Assembly (NCBI RefSeq): GCF_027627455.1
Contig: NZ_CP115483.1
Span: 1,984,001 to 2,048,000, forward strand
Origin: Sphingobacterium sp. SYP-B4668
Lineage (GTDB): Bacteria; Bacteroidota; Bacteroidia; Sphingobacteriales; Sphingobacteriaceae
Length of the DNA: 64,000 nt
Direction of reading: 5' to 3'
This document shows positions 54,690-62,943 of the stretch, one piece after another (within the stretch, counting starts at the first letter, position 1; every line of letters starts with the position of its first letter). Below the pieces are notes generated by a model that worked only from the letters and a program-made list of their open reading frames with translations, had not been told where the DNA came from and did no database searches. The translations under genes were made by a program, and so were the position numbers.

Positions 54690-55895
54690 TTAGTTGAAAT
54701 TCAAAGAGGCGGGGCCAAACTCTTCGAAGTAGATCGCCTCTATGTTTATTCCGTTGCTGGTGAGATATGTTACATGTTTTTTGATAAAAGGTGCTGGACC
54801 GCAGATGTAGTATTGTGCCTGTGTGTCCAATACATCAGCTGGAACTTGGTCAAGTGAGACCCAGCCTTGATGTAGGTCCTCTTGCATGGCTTCTACGCTG
54901 TCGTAGAATATGTGCTGCTTGAGATTATCGTTATTGGTCTGAATTTCTTTGATTTTGTCTTTGAATGCATGGACTTGTTCACTGCGACAGCCGTGTATCC
55001 ATGTGATTGGAATATTGACTTGTTGCTTTGTTAATGATTCAAGCATGGCCATTAAAGGTGTTTGACCCACGCCGCCACTGATAAATACTTGTGGGCGATT
55101 ACCTTCTTGTTTTAACGTGAAGTTTCCAGCTGGAGCGGTCAATTCGATGTGGTCACCTTCTTGTATATGCTCATGCAACCTATTGCTGATCATGCCGTCT
55201 GGATGCTGGCTGCCTATTTCCTTCTTTACGGATATTCGGTAATAGATGCCATTTGGCGCACACGAGATACTATACTGACGGGGTTGGAGGAGACTCAATT
55301 GAGGGAGGAATAGTCGCAAGCTAATAAATTGACCAGGTTGGAAATCTGCGACAGAACCACCATCGGCAGGGTAGAGGTAGAATGATGTGATTTCAGCCGA
55401 CTCTTGTTCTTTTTTGTTGACGATAAATGGTCGCCACCCTGTCCATCCACCTACTTTTGCGGTCTGCTGTTGGTATAGCTTCTGTTCATGCCCTGACATA
55501 AGCGTTGCCAGTTGTTCGTATGCAATCGTCCAGGCTTCTAAAAGTGCGGGGCTGGCTCCCTCACCCAATACCTCTTGTATGGAAGCAATCAAGTGTCTTC
55601 CAACGATGCTGTAATGTTCTGGACGTATATCCAAGCTGGTATGTTTGTGTCCTATTCCGTCAACAGCTGGAAGCAGTACGGAGGGGTCTTCAATATGTTC
55701 GGCATAGGCGAGTACCGCCATGGCGAGCGCAGTTTGCTGTCGTTGATTTTGCTGATTGCCCATGTTGAAGACATTCTTCAACTCTGGATTGTGTACAAAC
55801 ATACGGTTGTAAAAGTGAGTGGTTAGCAATACACCGTGTTCCCTAAGTACAGGGACTGTTGCCTTTACAAGGTCTTTTTGTTGTGGGGTCATCAT
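54690..55895 (-). CDS. hmp: Flavohemoglobin (nitric oxide dioxygenase)
   Basis: It converts NO and O2 to nitrate using NAD(P)H. The 401 residues have a globin domain (1 to about 140) with proximal His H85 in GHKHTS, FAD-binding motif RQYSIS, and NAD-binding loop GVGQTPLMAMLES. The N-terminus aligns with E. coli Hmp from residue 1, so the start is firm. A copy of the shared palindrome lies immediately upstream (55910-55934). Confidence 0.96.
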   Translation of the reverse strand: MMTPQQKDLVKATVPVLREHGVLLTTHFYNRMFVHNPELKNVFNMGNQQNQRQQTALAMAVLAYAEHIEDPSVLLPAVDGIGHKHTSLDIRPEHYSIVGRHLIASIQEVLGEGASPALLEAWTIAYEQLATLMSGHEQKLYQQQTAKVGGWTGWRPFIVNKKEQESAEITSFYLYPADGGSVADFQPGQFISLRLFLPQLSLLQPRQYSISCAPNGIYYRISVKKEIGSQHPDGMISNRLHEHIQEGDHIELTAPAGNFTLKQEGNRPQVFISGGVGQTPLMAMLESLTKQQVNIPITWIHGCRSEQVHAFKDKIKEIQTNNDNLKQHIFYDSVEAMQEDLHQGWVSLDQVPADVLDTQAQYYICGPAPFIKKHVTYLTSNGINIEAIYFEEFGPASLNFN

Positions 55896-55909
55896 ATTTA
55901 TTAGCGATT

Positions 55910-55934
55910 AATAGAAGAGTTTTTTATCTTCTAT
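55910..55934 (-). promoter_or_regulatory. Operator-like palindrome, site B (upstream of hmp)
   Basis: AATAGAAGA-GTTTTTA-TCTTCTATT, with perfect 9-bp arms and a 7-nt centre, lies 15 bp before the hmp start. TAGCGATTA (55902-55910) flanks it, as also at site A. No U-run follows, so it does not look like a terminator. Confidence 0.7.
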
Positions 55935-55949
55935 TATGTTAAAAAAATG

Positions 55950-56387
55950 CTATTTGCATAGCGTTAAGTTTCCTTTAATCAATTCAAGGTTGAATTGTCC
56001 AATGCTTGTCTTTTTGAGCATGATGCTGAGTTGATTTCTGACTTTCTTAAAGTCATTATGCAGGGGGCAAGGATTTTTTTCCGAACAATAGTCCAATCCC
56101 ATTCCACATCCTATAAAAATCTGCTCGCCATCAACCGCCATGACAATATCGGCAATAGGCTTCTTTAGCCCTTCGGGATCTATGAAAAAGCCACCATTCG
56201 GTCCCTTTGACGATTGGATGAGTCCTTCCTTGCTGAGATTTTGAAGAATTTTACCCAAGAATGGTTCTGGAGATTTTACTTTCTCAGCAATCTCCCTGAT
56301 GCCCACTTTCCGACCTTCGTGGGAACTTTGAGCGATATAAAAGACTGCGCGGATTGCGTACTCACATGTTTTTGAAAAAACACCCAT
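55950..56387 (-). CDS. Rrf2-family regulator with three clustered cysteines (NsrR-like)
   Basis: The 145 residues contain the Rrf2 winged HTH (EYAIRAVFYIAQ, IREIAEKVKSPEPFLGKILQ, SSKGPNGGFFID) and Cys94, Cys101 and Cys107 (C-x6-C-x5-C), the ligand pattern of Fe-S sensors NsrR and IscR. Because it sits among NO-defence genes, NsrR-like NO sensing is likely. It follows the cupin gene by 45 bp on the same strand and precedes hmp. It is the best candidate for binding the palindromes at sites A-C. Confidence 0.88.
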   Translation of the reverse strand: MGVFSKTCEYAIRAVFYIAQSSHEGRKVGIREIAEKVKSPEPFLGKILQNLSKEGLIQSSKGPNGGFFIDPEGLKKPIADIVMAVDGEQIFIGCGMGLDYCSEKNPCPLHNDFKKVRNQLSIMLKKTSIGQFNLELIKGNLTLCK

Positions 56388-56432
56388 TCTTGATTTAATT
56401 TAATATGTGACCAAAAGGATAAAGATACATAT

Positions 56433-56795
56433 CTAATTGTTATTAATCACATTTTGCACCCGATGCAAGTGGTCATTTTTGTGTATACTCAATCTGACGA
56501 TAGTGTCCTGCACAGCTGTTAGGTCGTGGAGAACGGATCCTTCCAATCCAATCAGTTGCCCCGCCTTCATACGGTGTTGCTCACTTTGTACACCTAGGAT
56601 TATTTCCCCTGTCAAGATATGGATTACGATAGGGAAGGGGCTTTGGTGTTCGTCCATGGTCTGGCCGTTTGCTAGGCATATTCGGATTTCCTTGGTGGTG
56701 CTTGTTTCCAATACGAGGGTCACGGATGGTTTGTTGTCTCCATAGGTTACTCCCTCTGTGAAGGAGGCAGGCAGGTTATCTTTTTTTGTTTCCAT
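56433..56795 (-). CDS. Cupin-fold small protein of the NO-defence block
   Basis: The 120 residues are beta-rich with HILTGEIILGVQSEQHRMKA and GQLIGLEGSVLHDLTAV, a cupin-like double motif in which the metal His are only partly present. Similar small cupins accompany NO-stress genes in Bacteroidota. The function is unknown. It is first in a likely cupin-Rrf2 transcript, with a TACCTTTG box at 56820-56827 and site A upstream. Confidence 0.7.
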   Translation of the reverse strand: METKKDNLPASFTEGVTYGDNKPSVTLVLETSTTKEIRICLANGQTMDEHQSPFPIVIHILTGEIILGVQSEQHRMKAGQLIGLEGSVLHDLTAVQDTIVRLSIHKNDHLHRVQNVINNN

Positions 56796-56819
56796 GTCTG
56801 ATTCGATTCAATTACAGAA

Positions 56820-56827
56820 CAAAGGTA
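56820..56827 (-). promoter_or_regulatory. -7 element of the cupin-Rrf2 transcript
   Basis: On the minus strand TACCTTTG is a perfect -7 box 24 bp before the cupin ATG. Palindrome site A begins 10 bp upstream of it and covers the place of the -33 element, a position suited to repression. Confidence 0.6.
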
Positions 56828-56830
56828 GCG

Positions 56831-56870
56831 ATTAAATAATAAAAGAGTGTAAACTCTTTTATTATTTAAT
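56831..56870. promoter_or_regulatory. Operator-like palindrome, site A (upstream of cupin-Rrf2)
   Basis: The two 18-bp arms (56831-56848 and 56853-56870) are perfectly complementary around GTAA. The core AATAAAAGA-N8-TCTTTTATT (56838-56863) is shared with site C and, with one variable base per arm, with site B. Confidence 0.75.
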
Positions 56871-56901
56871 CTTTCTGAACAAACGATGACAAACTCTTGG
56901 T

Positions 56902-58116
56902 TTATCGGAGCGCTTGCTCAAAATCTGCTATAATATCTGCTATTGCCTCCAATCCTACACTGATACGAACTAGGCCATCTGTGATCCCTGTTTGTAGCCG
57001 AATTTCTCTCGGTATACCGGAGTGTGACATAGAAGCGGGATGAGACACCAGTGTATCAACGGTGCCCACGGATACTGCTCTGGTACAAATCTGGAGTTTG
57101 TTGACCAAGTTTACAGATTTTTGGTATCCTCCTTTTAGATCAATACTCATAATCGAGCCTGCGTGACGCATTTGCTTGCGACTGATGTCGTAATCGGGGT
57201 GGGTAGAGAGGCCGTTGTAGTGAACTTTTTCAACTTCAGGGTGCTTGGTCAGGAACAGGGCCAGATCCATGGCATTGCGGCAGTGTTGTTCCATGCGTAG
57301 GGCCAATGTCTTGATTCCTTGTAGGACCAAAAAGCCATCAAATGCATTACTATTGGCGCCTAATAATTTATACGTATGCAAGATATGGCCATTCATGGCA
57401 GCTGTGTCGCGTCCTATCAATACGCCACCTATTGCATTTCCATGCCCATTCAGGAATTTGGTGGTGGAGTGGAAGATAAAGTCTACGCCATACTTAAAGG
57501 GCTGTTGGAGGTAGGGAGTGGCAAAAGTATTGTCTACCGATACAAGCTTATTGTATCTTTTCGCAAGTTGGACTATCTGCTCCATATCGATGCATTGCAT
57601 GGTTGGGTTTGCAGGAGATTCAAAGTGTACCAATTTTATTTCGGGAGTTTGTTTTAGGATGTCCTCCACTTGATGGATATCAGTCATGTCCGAAAAATAT
57701 GCTTTGATCCCGAATCGAGGTAGCAGTTTGGTGATGAACTCATGTGTGCCGCCATACAAAGAAGGTGTAGCGAGTATGGCATCTCCTGCTTGGAGTGTAG
57801 AGATGAATAGGGTAGACATTGCGGCTTGTCCACTTGCGGTCAATAAGGCTCGGGCTTGCAATGGCTGCCCCTCGGTGTCTGTAATATTCCAAGTTTCAAG
57901 GTCGGCAATGGCCCGTGCTGTCGCATCGGTAGTCGGATTGCCAAATCTAGAATATATATATCCGCTTTCTTCGCCCGTAAACCTACGCATACCTTGTTCG
58001 GCACTGTCGAATGTAAAAGTAGAGGTGGCATAGATGGGTTGGAGATGCGCATACTTGTCGTGGGTGTGCTGTTGATGTAAAGCCAAAGTTTCAAAGTCGA
58101 TTTTAGGTGTGTCCAT
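56902..58116 (-). CDS. PLP-dependent cystathionine/methionine gamma-lyase family protein
   Basis: The 404 residues show the Cys/Met metabolism PLP fold: SRFGNPTTDATARAIADLE, VSVDNTFATPYLQQPF and the PLP Lys in HSTTKFLNGHGNAIGG, plus DTLVSHPASMSHSGIP near the C-terminus. Gamma-lyase activity on methionine or cystathionine is most likely; homocysteine synthase activity cannot be excluded. It follows the DUF488 gene by 36 bp, so they form one operon with site C upstream. Confidence 0.88.
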   Translation of the reverse strand: MDTPKIDFETLALHQQHTHDKYAHLQPIYATSTFTFDSAEQGMRRFTGEESGYIYSRFGNPTTDATARAIADLETWNITDTEGQPLQARALLTASGQAAMSTLFISTLQAGDAILATPSLYGGTHEFITKLLPRFGIKAYFSDMTDIHQVEDILKQTPEIKLVHFESPANPTMQCIDMEQIVQLAKRYNKLVSVDNTFATPYLQQPFKYGVDFIFHSTTKFLNGHGNAIGGVLIGRDTAAMNGHILHTYKLLGANSNAFDGFLVLQGIKTLALRMEQHCRNAMDLALFLTKHPEVEKVHYNGLSTHPDYDISRKQMRHAGSIMSIDLKGGYQKSVNLVNKLQICTRAVSVGTVDTLVSHPASMSHSGIPREIRLQTGITDGLVRISVGLEAIADIIADFEQALR

Positions 58117-58152
58117 ATTGGATTTGTATAGGTTTAGGTCATTTATGAATGA

Positions 58153-58521
58153 TTATCTCTGCTCTTTGTAGTATTCTTCAAGGTACTGCTTTAGTACGAT
58201 AGCGTTGGAGTGTTGTTGGTCCTTTGCAGCATACAACAGTGTGATGGTCGGTTGGTCTTCCCATTTGTCCAAGTAAGTGGGAAGGAGTTCATTTCGGGTA
58301 AGCTCTTTTTTATACTGTGCTTCAAACACTTCCCAGCGTTCAAGAACATGTGCATACGCTAGCCGAATTTCCGTCGATGAAGCAATATCTTTCGCCCATT
58401 CATCTATTTTAGCATTTTCCTTAGCGAGCCCTCTTGGCCATAGTCTGTCTATAAGCACACGATATCCGTCTTCTTCGTCAGGTTTTTCATATATCCGTTT
58501 GATACTAATCTGAGGTTGCAT
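58153..58521 (-). CDS. DUF488-family protein
   Basis: The 122 residues carry the DUF488 motif YRVLIDRLWPRGLAKENAKI and the end KDQQHSNAIVLKQYLEEY. The family is often found with globins and NO-stress genes in many bacteria. Its biochemical role is not established. It is first in a two-gene unit with the PLP enzyme, divergent from the truncated haemoglobin gene across site C. Confidence 0.9.
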   Translation of the reverse strand: MQPQISIKRIYEKPDEEDGYRVLIDRLWPRGLAKENAKIDEWAKDIASSTEIRLAYAHVLERWEVFEAQYKKELTRNELLPTYLDKWEDQPTITLLYAAKDQQHSNAIVLKQYLEEYYKEQR

Positions 58522-58556
58522 GTATTAAAGTTAAGGAGAAATGAGGATAATATTAC

Positions 58557-58582
58557 AATAAAAGATATTTTACTCTTTTATT
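58557..58582. promoter_or_regulatory. Operator-like palindrome, site C (DUF488/trHb divergent gap)
   Basis: AATAAAAGA-TATTTTAC-TCTTTTATT has perfect 9-bp arms and an 8-nt centre. It lies between divergent genes and 5 bp before a perfect -7 box (TATATTTG, 58588-58595), so it could control both units. Confidence 0.75.
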
Positions 58583-58587
58583 ATACA

Positions 58588-58595
58588 TATATTTG
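58588..58595 (+). promoter_or_regulatory. -7 element of the trHb-RIC transcript
   Basis: TATATTTG is a perfect TAnnTTTG box 41 bp before the trHb start. No clear TTTG lies 19-21 nt upstream, where site C is found instead. Confidence 0.6.
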
Positions 58596-58636
58596 TTTAC
58601 CCAAATAGGACAGAGGGATATTGTGGAGGCATATTA

Positions 58637-59041
58637 ATGGGAGCATCTATGGAAAAGAAAGATATAACATCATTGGAGGAAATCCGATTGCTGGTGGATA
58701 CATTTTACGGCAGGGTAAGGTTAGATGGTTTGATTGGTCCTATCTTTAATCGACTACTCGATGGTCGGTGGGAGGAGCATTTGAAAAAAATGTATGCTTT
58801 TTGGGAGACCTTACTTCTGGATGAGCACACGTATTTCGGTAGTCCCTTTCCACCCCACGCTGCGATGTCACTTACGCCGACACATTTTGAGACTTGGTTG
58901 GGGCTTTGGCGTCGTACGGTCTATGAATTTTTCGAAGGAGAGAAAGCCGATGAGGCTGTCTTGAGGGGCGAGAAGATGGCGACGATGTTTCTGTCCAAGA
59001 TTGAGTATTTTAATAATTTGCAGTCGAAGCCGCTTACCTAA
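58637..59041 (+). CDS. Group III truncated haemoglobin
   Basis: The 134 residues have the group III pattern LVDTFYGRVRLDGLIGPIFN, KMYAFWETLLL, YFGSPFPPHAAM and the proximal His in PTHFETWLGLW. A start at 58649 is possible; a GGAGG at about 58625 favours 58637. Such globins bind NO or O2. RIC follows 26 bp downstream, and site C is upstream. Confidence 0.92.
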   Translation: MGASMEKKDITSLEEIRLLVDTFYGRVRLDGLIGPIFNRLLDGRWEEHLKKMYAFWETLLLDEHTYFGSPFPPHAAMSLTPTHFETWLGLWRRTVYEFFEGEKADEAVLRGEKMATMFLSKIEYFNNLQSKPLT

Positions 59042-59067
59042 GGCTTTCATCCTACTTACCCACTCCT

Positions 59068-59772
59068 ATGCATATCACAGCGCAGACTCTAATTGGCGAT
59101 CTTGTTCGCAAGTACTACAATACTACCGTCGTATTCCATACATATAGAATCGATTATTACTGTCACGGTAATAGGAGTCTACTTGAGGCTTGTGATGAAA
59201 ACACTGTTGATGTAGACGAATTGGTGAAGCAGTTGCAGATTTCGTTACATATTGAAGATCCGCACGAAGTCCCTTACTATAAATGGAGCATGGACGACCT
59301 TACTGCACATATTGAAAAGATACACCGCTACCTACAAAATGAATTGCGGGATATCCTTGGAAAAGTGGTGGCCAAAGGGGCGCGAGCCATTTCTGAACAA
59401 AGGTATTGGCTGGAATTACAACGTTTGTTGACCTTGGCCTTGGGCCGATTGCAGCATCACCATCAGAAAGAAGAATTGTTTTCACTCCCTTATTTTAGAA
59501 AAATATCCTTGGCCAAAGACAGTGGCGAAGCCATCCCATCATTAGAGGCCGAACAGTTGGAGCGACATTTGGATATCATGCGGCAGGAACACGAGGTGAT
59601 TGCCAATAAGGTGAAACGTATTTGTAACTATGTGCTTGCCTCTGAATCACAAGAACAGGACGAAGAAAAGTGGTTGGTCCGGAAACTCAAAAATCTAGAT
59701 GACCAGGTCAGGTTGTATATCCATTTGGAAAACAATGTCTTATTCCATAAAGTAACACAGATTAATAACTAG
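59068..59772 (+). CDS. RIC-type di-iron protein (YtfE/ScdA family), iron-sulfur cluster repair
   Basis: The 234 residues contain an N-terminal DUF542 segment (VVFHTYRIDYYCHGNRSLLE; Cys32 and Cys42) and a hemerythrin-like four-helix domain with His/Glu ligands in LTAHIEKIHRY, LGRLQHHHQKEE, ERHLDIMRQEHE and YIHLENNVLFHK. The family usually has a CC pair in the first segment; here YC is present. It repairs Fe-S clusters damaged by NO or oxidants. It is co-transcribed with the truncated haemoglobin gene. Confidence 0.92.
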   Translation: MHITAQTLIGDLVRKYYNTTVVFHTYRIDYYCHGNRSLLEACDENTVDVDELVKQLQISLHIEDPHEVPYYKWSMDDLTAHIEKIHRYLQNELRDILGKVVAKGARAISEQRYWLELQRLLTLALGRLQHHHQKEELFSLPYFRKISLAKDSGEAIPSLEAEQLERHLDIMRQEHEVIANKVKRICNYVLASESQEQDEEKWLVRKLKNLDDQVRLYIHLENNVLFHKVTQINN

Positions 59773-60265
59773 TTATTTGTTTCACTCTCATTAGGCTACA
59801 CGAGAGATTAGCGTCAATTTTGGATTTGTTTTTCTGTCCTTATCGCTATGACCTATTTAGGGTCTGCTCATCTTATTTGCGCTATTTTTCCTTTTTTTGT
59901 GTTACACGTTCAGTCAATATATCCACTTTATCTTTCCTTTTTTTGTTTATCATTTTTTTCTTCTTCAAAAAACATTGACATCTCATCTATCCAAATTTAT
60001 GAGTTAAATCACTTTTGTATTCATTACAAGGTGAATTTTAAAATCAAAAATAAACGTATATGGAAATAAAAAACAATATCGTTAATTAACTGTTAAAATA
60101 TATATTGGTTGTTGATTGCGAAATCGAAATTTAGTTTTACTTTTGCAATAAGAAACTTTGGAGGATTGTCTTACACTTCTTCAAGTTTCGATTATCTACT
60201 ATGAAAACGTATGGATGTAATCTGTGCTTGACCTACAGGTGTCCGGTTGCATCATTTATTAATCT
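59773..60265 (+). other. 493-bp A/T-rich region upstream of the secreted trio
   Basis: No normal-length gene is supported. It contains a promoter at 60115-60145 and a predicted leader of about 110 nt with a 22-codon ORF (60201-60269) that overlaps the start of the secreted-protein gene. Confidence 0.6.
60115..60145 (+). promoter_or_regulatory. Promoter of the secreted trio
   Basis: ATTG (60115-60118), 19 nt, TACTTTTG (60138-60145) match the Bacteroidota consensus. The predicted start is near 60152. Confidence 0.68.
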
Positions 60266-60269
60266 ATGA
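60201..60269 (+). CDS. Short upstream ORF overlapping the secreted-protein start
   Basis: ATG at 60201 opens 22 codons containing three Cys and ends in TGA at 60267-60269, so that ATGA is shared with the ATG at 60266 of the next gene. This 4-bp overlap is typical of translational coupling. It could be a leader peptide or chance. There is no SD-like sequence near the ATG, though GGAGG occurs at about 60160. Confidence 0.35.
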   Translation: MKTYGCNLCLTYRCPVASFINL

Positions 60270-61930
60270 AAAGAGTTGCGCTCAATTGGGTATGGACGTT
60301 GGTGCTGGTGATGCTGTTCTGTGGGACGGAAAGAGAGGTGTATGGGCAGTCTAAAACTTATTTGAACGGCCAAAAGACCGGGAACAGATACCAAACTGGA
60401 AGCTTAATTGGACTGGGGCCGGGATCTGCAAAACTAACTGCTCCAATGGAAACATATCAGGATGGATGTTTAGTAAATGAATTTAAATATTATTATGGAG
60501 ATGTAAATATTTTAAATGCAAGTACAACGACTGCTACACAGCTTATAGCAGCAAGAACATTAGGTGTTGCAGGGCTATTAGGGACGGGGGCCGACGTTTA
60601 TTTTCAAATTAGAAATACGAGCAATACAGTTCTTCAAGGTGGAACAACCGTATACTTTAAATTAAAAGAGGCACCGGTAAGTACAGGTATAGATTTGAAT
60701 GTTGGAGGATTACTTGGATTAACACCTCTTTTAAGTATATCGGGCGGAGGATATATCCAAGCTTCAAACTATAAATTTCACTCTGGCGGATGGGGAGTGT
60801 TGTGTAGTAATGCATATAATGGGAATGAAAATGCTGGAAATCTGGTTGGTACATCTACGGGTACTAAAACATTATTGTTAATTGATGAATTTGGGGAGTG
60901 GTATGCTGCTGTTACCCCAGATGCTGATTTCAATTCAGTGAGATTAAATCTAGCTTATCCAACAACGGGTGTTACGGTTTTAAGTGCCTTATCAGAAATA
61001 AAGGTCAATATTTATAATGCTTTTACTCAGTCTTTTGGAGGAAATTGTAATATAGCGGCACAATATACTTCCCCAGGTGAGGCTTCAGGCATTGCATTAA
61101 ATGCAGGAGCTTTAGGGCTAAACCTATCTCAACTAATCGCTAATCCTCAATACGCCATAAATAATAACAGTAATGAATATGCATCATATTCTTCTGGCGT
61201 ATTGAATCTTGGGGTTGCTAGTACTATTTCGCAAACTATATATTTTGATCACGTTACTTCCGTTCAGGATGCAGTGAAAGTTAGGTTGGGATTGAGCAAT
61301 AGCTTGATTGGTCTGGGTGTTGGAAAGTTAAATGCCATTAAATTTATAGCTTATAAAGGCGTATCAGAAATACCTGTCTGGTCTGGTGGGCTGGAGGCCA
61401 TAGCTCAACTATTGGGTTTAGATCTTCTGAATCTAATTAATTTAGGGGGGACACATAAGGAAGTTAATATAACTTTTAAACCTAATACTGAATTTGATAG
61501 AATAAAAATTGAATATGATGCAGGTTTGTTAAACCTTGGTGTGATAGGTGATGCACTTCGAGTTTACAATATGTCGTTAGCACCTGCTGCTCCTCTAATT
61601 GTTGATACAGGCCAACCTCATGATGTACAAGCCTGTGCTGGAGAGAACGCAATATTAGATGTTACCGCGATACCAGCTGGCGGCACTTCTCTTACTTATC
61701 AATGGCAAGTAAATAACAGTGGAAGTTGGGTTAATATAGGAGCAACCTCTGCGTCATCCAGCCTTACTCTTTCTAGTGTACAAATAAGTGATAACACTAA
61801 GAGATATCGAGTGATAGTAACAGGTGGAAACGCTGGATGCCTTCAAACTATTACTTCTGAGGAGGCATTGTTGACAGTGTTGCCTTTACCCAAAAATCCC
61901 AGTTTAAGCATTCAGAACACCTTTGATTAG
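60266..61930 (+). CDS. Secreted protein with C-terminal Ig-like domain
   Basis: The 554 residues start with a signal peptide (ending near VYGQS). The central part is Gly/Asn/Leu-rich with repeats such as GLLGTGAD, LGLTPLLSI and LGLDLLNLINLG. The last 100 residues form an Ig/PKD-like domain (CAGENAILDVTAIPAGGTSL, TYQWQVNNSGSWVNIG). The tail PLPKNPSLSIQNTFD ends directly at the stop. No sorting domain is present. It is first of three collinear genes; the family of the central part is unknown to me. Confidence 0.75.
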   Translation: MKRVALNWVWTLVLVMLFCGTEREVYGQSKTYLNGQKTGNRYQTGSLIGLGPGSAKLTAPMETYQDGCLVNEFKYYYGDVNILNASTTTATQLIAARTLGVAGLLGTGADVYFQIRNTSNTVLQGGTTVYFKLKEAPVSTGIDLNVGGLLGLTPLLSISGGGYIQASNYKFHSGGWGVLCSNAYNGNENAGNLVGTSTGTKTLLLIDEFGEWYAAVTPDADFNSVRLNLAYPTTGVTVLSALSEIKVNIYNAFTQSFGGNCNIAAQYTSPGEASGIALNAGALGLNLSQLIANPQYAINNNSNEYASYSSGVLNLGVASTISQTIYFDHVTSVQDAVKVRLGLSNSLIGLGVGKLNAIKFIAYKGVSEIPVWSGGLEAIAQLLGLDLLNLINLGGTHKEVNITFKPNTEFDRIKIEYDAGLLNLGVIGDALRVYNMSLAPAAPLIVDTGQPHDVQACAGENAILDVTAIPAGGTSLTYQWQVNNSGSWVNIGATSASSSLTLSSVQISDNTKRYRVIVTGGNAGCLQTITSEEALLTVLPLPKNPSLSIQNTFD

Positions 61931-61970
61931 ATAGAATTATAAACACAAAAAACAATTAAAATTAATCGAT

Positions 61971-62909
61971 ATGGAAAGTAAACTAAAATTATTGAAAACA
62001 GGGTTGTTAGCACTGTTTTTATGTGCGTTAAGTAATTCCTCATGGGCGCAATTGGTAGCACCTGTTCCTGTAGCGCCTATTGCTAATAAAACAGGATTGG
62101 GTTTGGGAACGTTAAATGACGGTGTAGGTACCGTAACTGACCAAGTAAATACCGTTTTATTTTATAAGGAAAGTGCTGGCGTTTCAGAGACTGGCCTAAC
62201 CTTGCAAGCAAGTTTGACAGATGCTAGTGCATTAACTTTCACTAGCTATAAATGGTATAAGATGAGTTATGACGGTACCACAGAAACACCTACAGAGGTC
62301 ACTGGTCAGACTACTCGTGATTTGGCGTTGACAGCTCTTCAACCGGGGTATTACAAGTATCGGGTATACGGTTTGGTTGAAGATGGAACTGTATTGTGTC
62401 AATCTGAGGAATTTCAAGATATAGTATTCTTTGTACTCCGTCCCTTAGCTCCAACAGCCGGTGCTGCGTCTGGCAGTCTTCCAGGTTTTTGTATTGGAGA
62501 TGCAACTCCAGCCCCTCTTGTTTTAGATGCCTCTGTGGCCTTTTCTGCCGTTCCGTATCAGGGAGGTAGTTATCCAAATCCAGCGGTAGGAGACTTTGAA
62601 CTTACCTATAGGTGGTATGCAGTTAAAAAGGGTGATGCATCCGCTACTCAAATCAATCTGCCCACTAATACAGTGACAGATGATGGAGCAGCTAATACCT
62701 TCACTTTATCAGATTATTCAGCGCTTTCAGATCCAGCAACATACCATTTTTATGTCGAGGTACAATATAGTGAAGCTATTAAGCAACGTGATAATAGACC
62801 TCATGCGTTATGGACGGCTCAGGTCGGAGGAGCTACTACACCTTACGAGTTAATCGTATCTCCGAAACCAGGAAGACCATCAATCACTATCGAAGCTGTT
62901 AACGACTAA
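61971..62909 (+). CDS. Secreted protein with Ig-like features
   Basis: The 312 residues begin with a signal peptide ending near SWAQL. The middle has YKWYKMSYDGTTETPTEV and YRWYAVKKGDASATQINL, the W-containing strands of Ig/PKD-like modules, so two such domains are likely. The end SPKPGRPSITIEAVND resembles the tail of the previous protein. The gene starts 40 bp after it. No known family is recognised. Confidence 0.75.
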   Translation: MESKLKLLKTGLLALFLCALSNSSWAQLVAPVPVAPIANKTGLGLGTLNDGVGTVTDQVNTVLFYKESAGVSETGLTLQASLTDASALTFTSYKWYKMSYDGTTETPTEVTGQTTRDLALTALQPGYYKYRVYGLVEDGTVLCQSEEFQDIVFFVLRPLAPTAGAASGSLPGFCIGDATPAPLVLDASVAFSAVPYQGGSYPNPAVGDFELTYRWYAVKKGDASATQINLPTNTVTDDGAANTFTLSDYSALSDPATYHFYVEVQYSEAIKQRDNRPHALWTAQVGGATTPYELIVSPKPGRPSITIEAVND

Positions 62910-62943
62910 CAATAAACATTAACTAACTATTATACTCATCAAT

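Noticed and set aside
56831..56870. Site A as an ordinary terminator of the PLP-enzyme gene
   Set aside because: No U-run follows the stem on either strand, and the core is shared with two other promoter regions.
59848..60069. 73-codon ORF in the gap before the secreted trio
   Set aside because: Phe/Ser-rich low-complexity translation of A/T-rich DNA, no homologous motif, and close to the trio promoter region.
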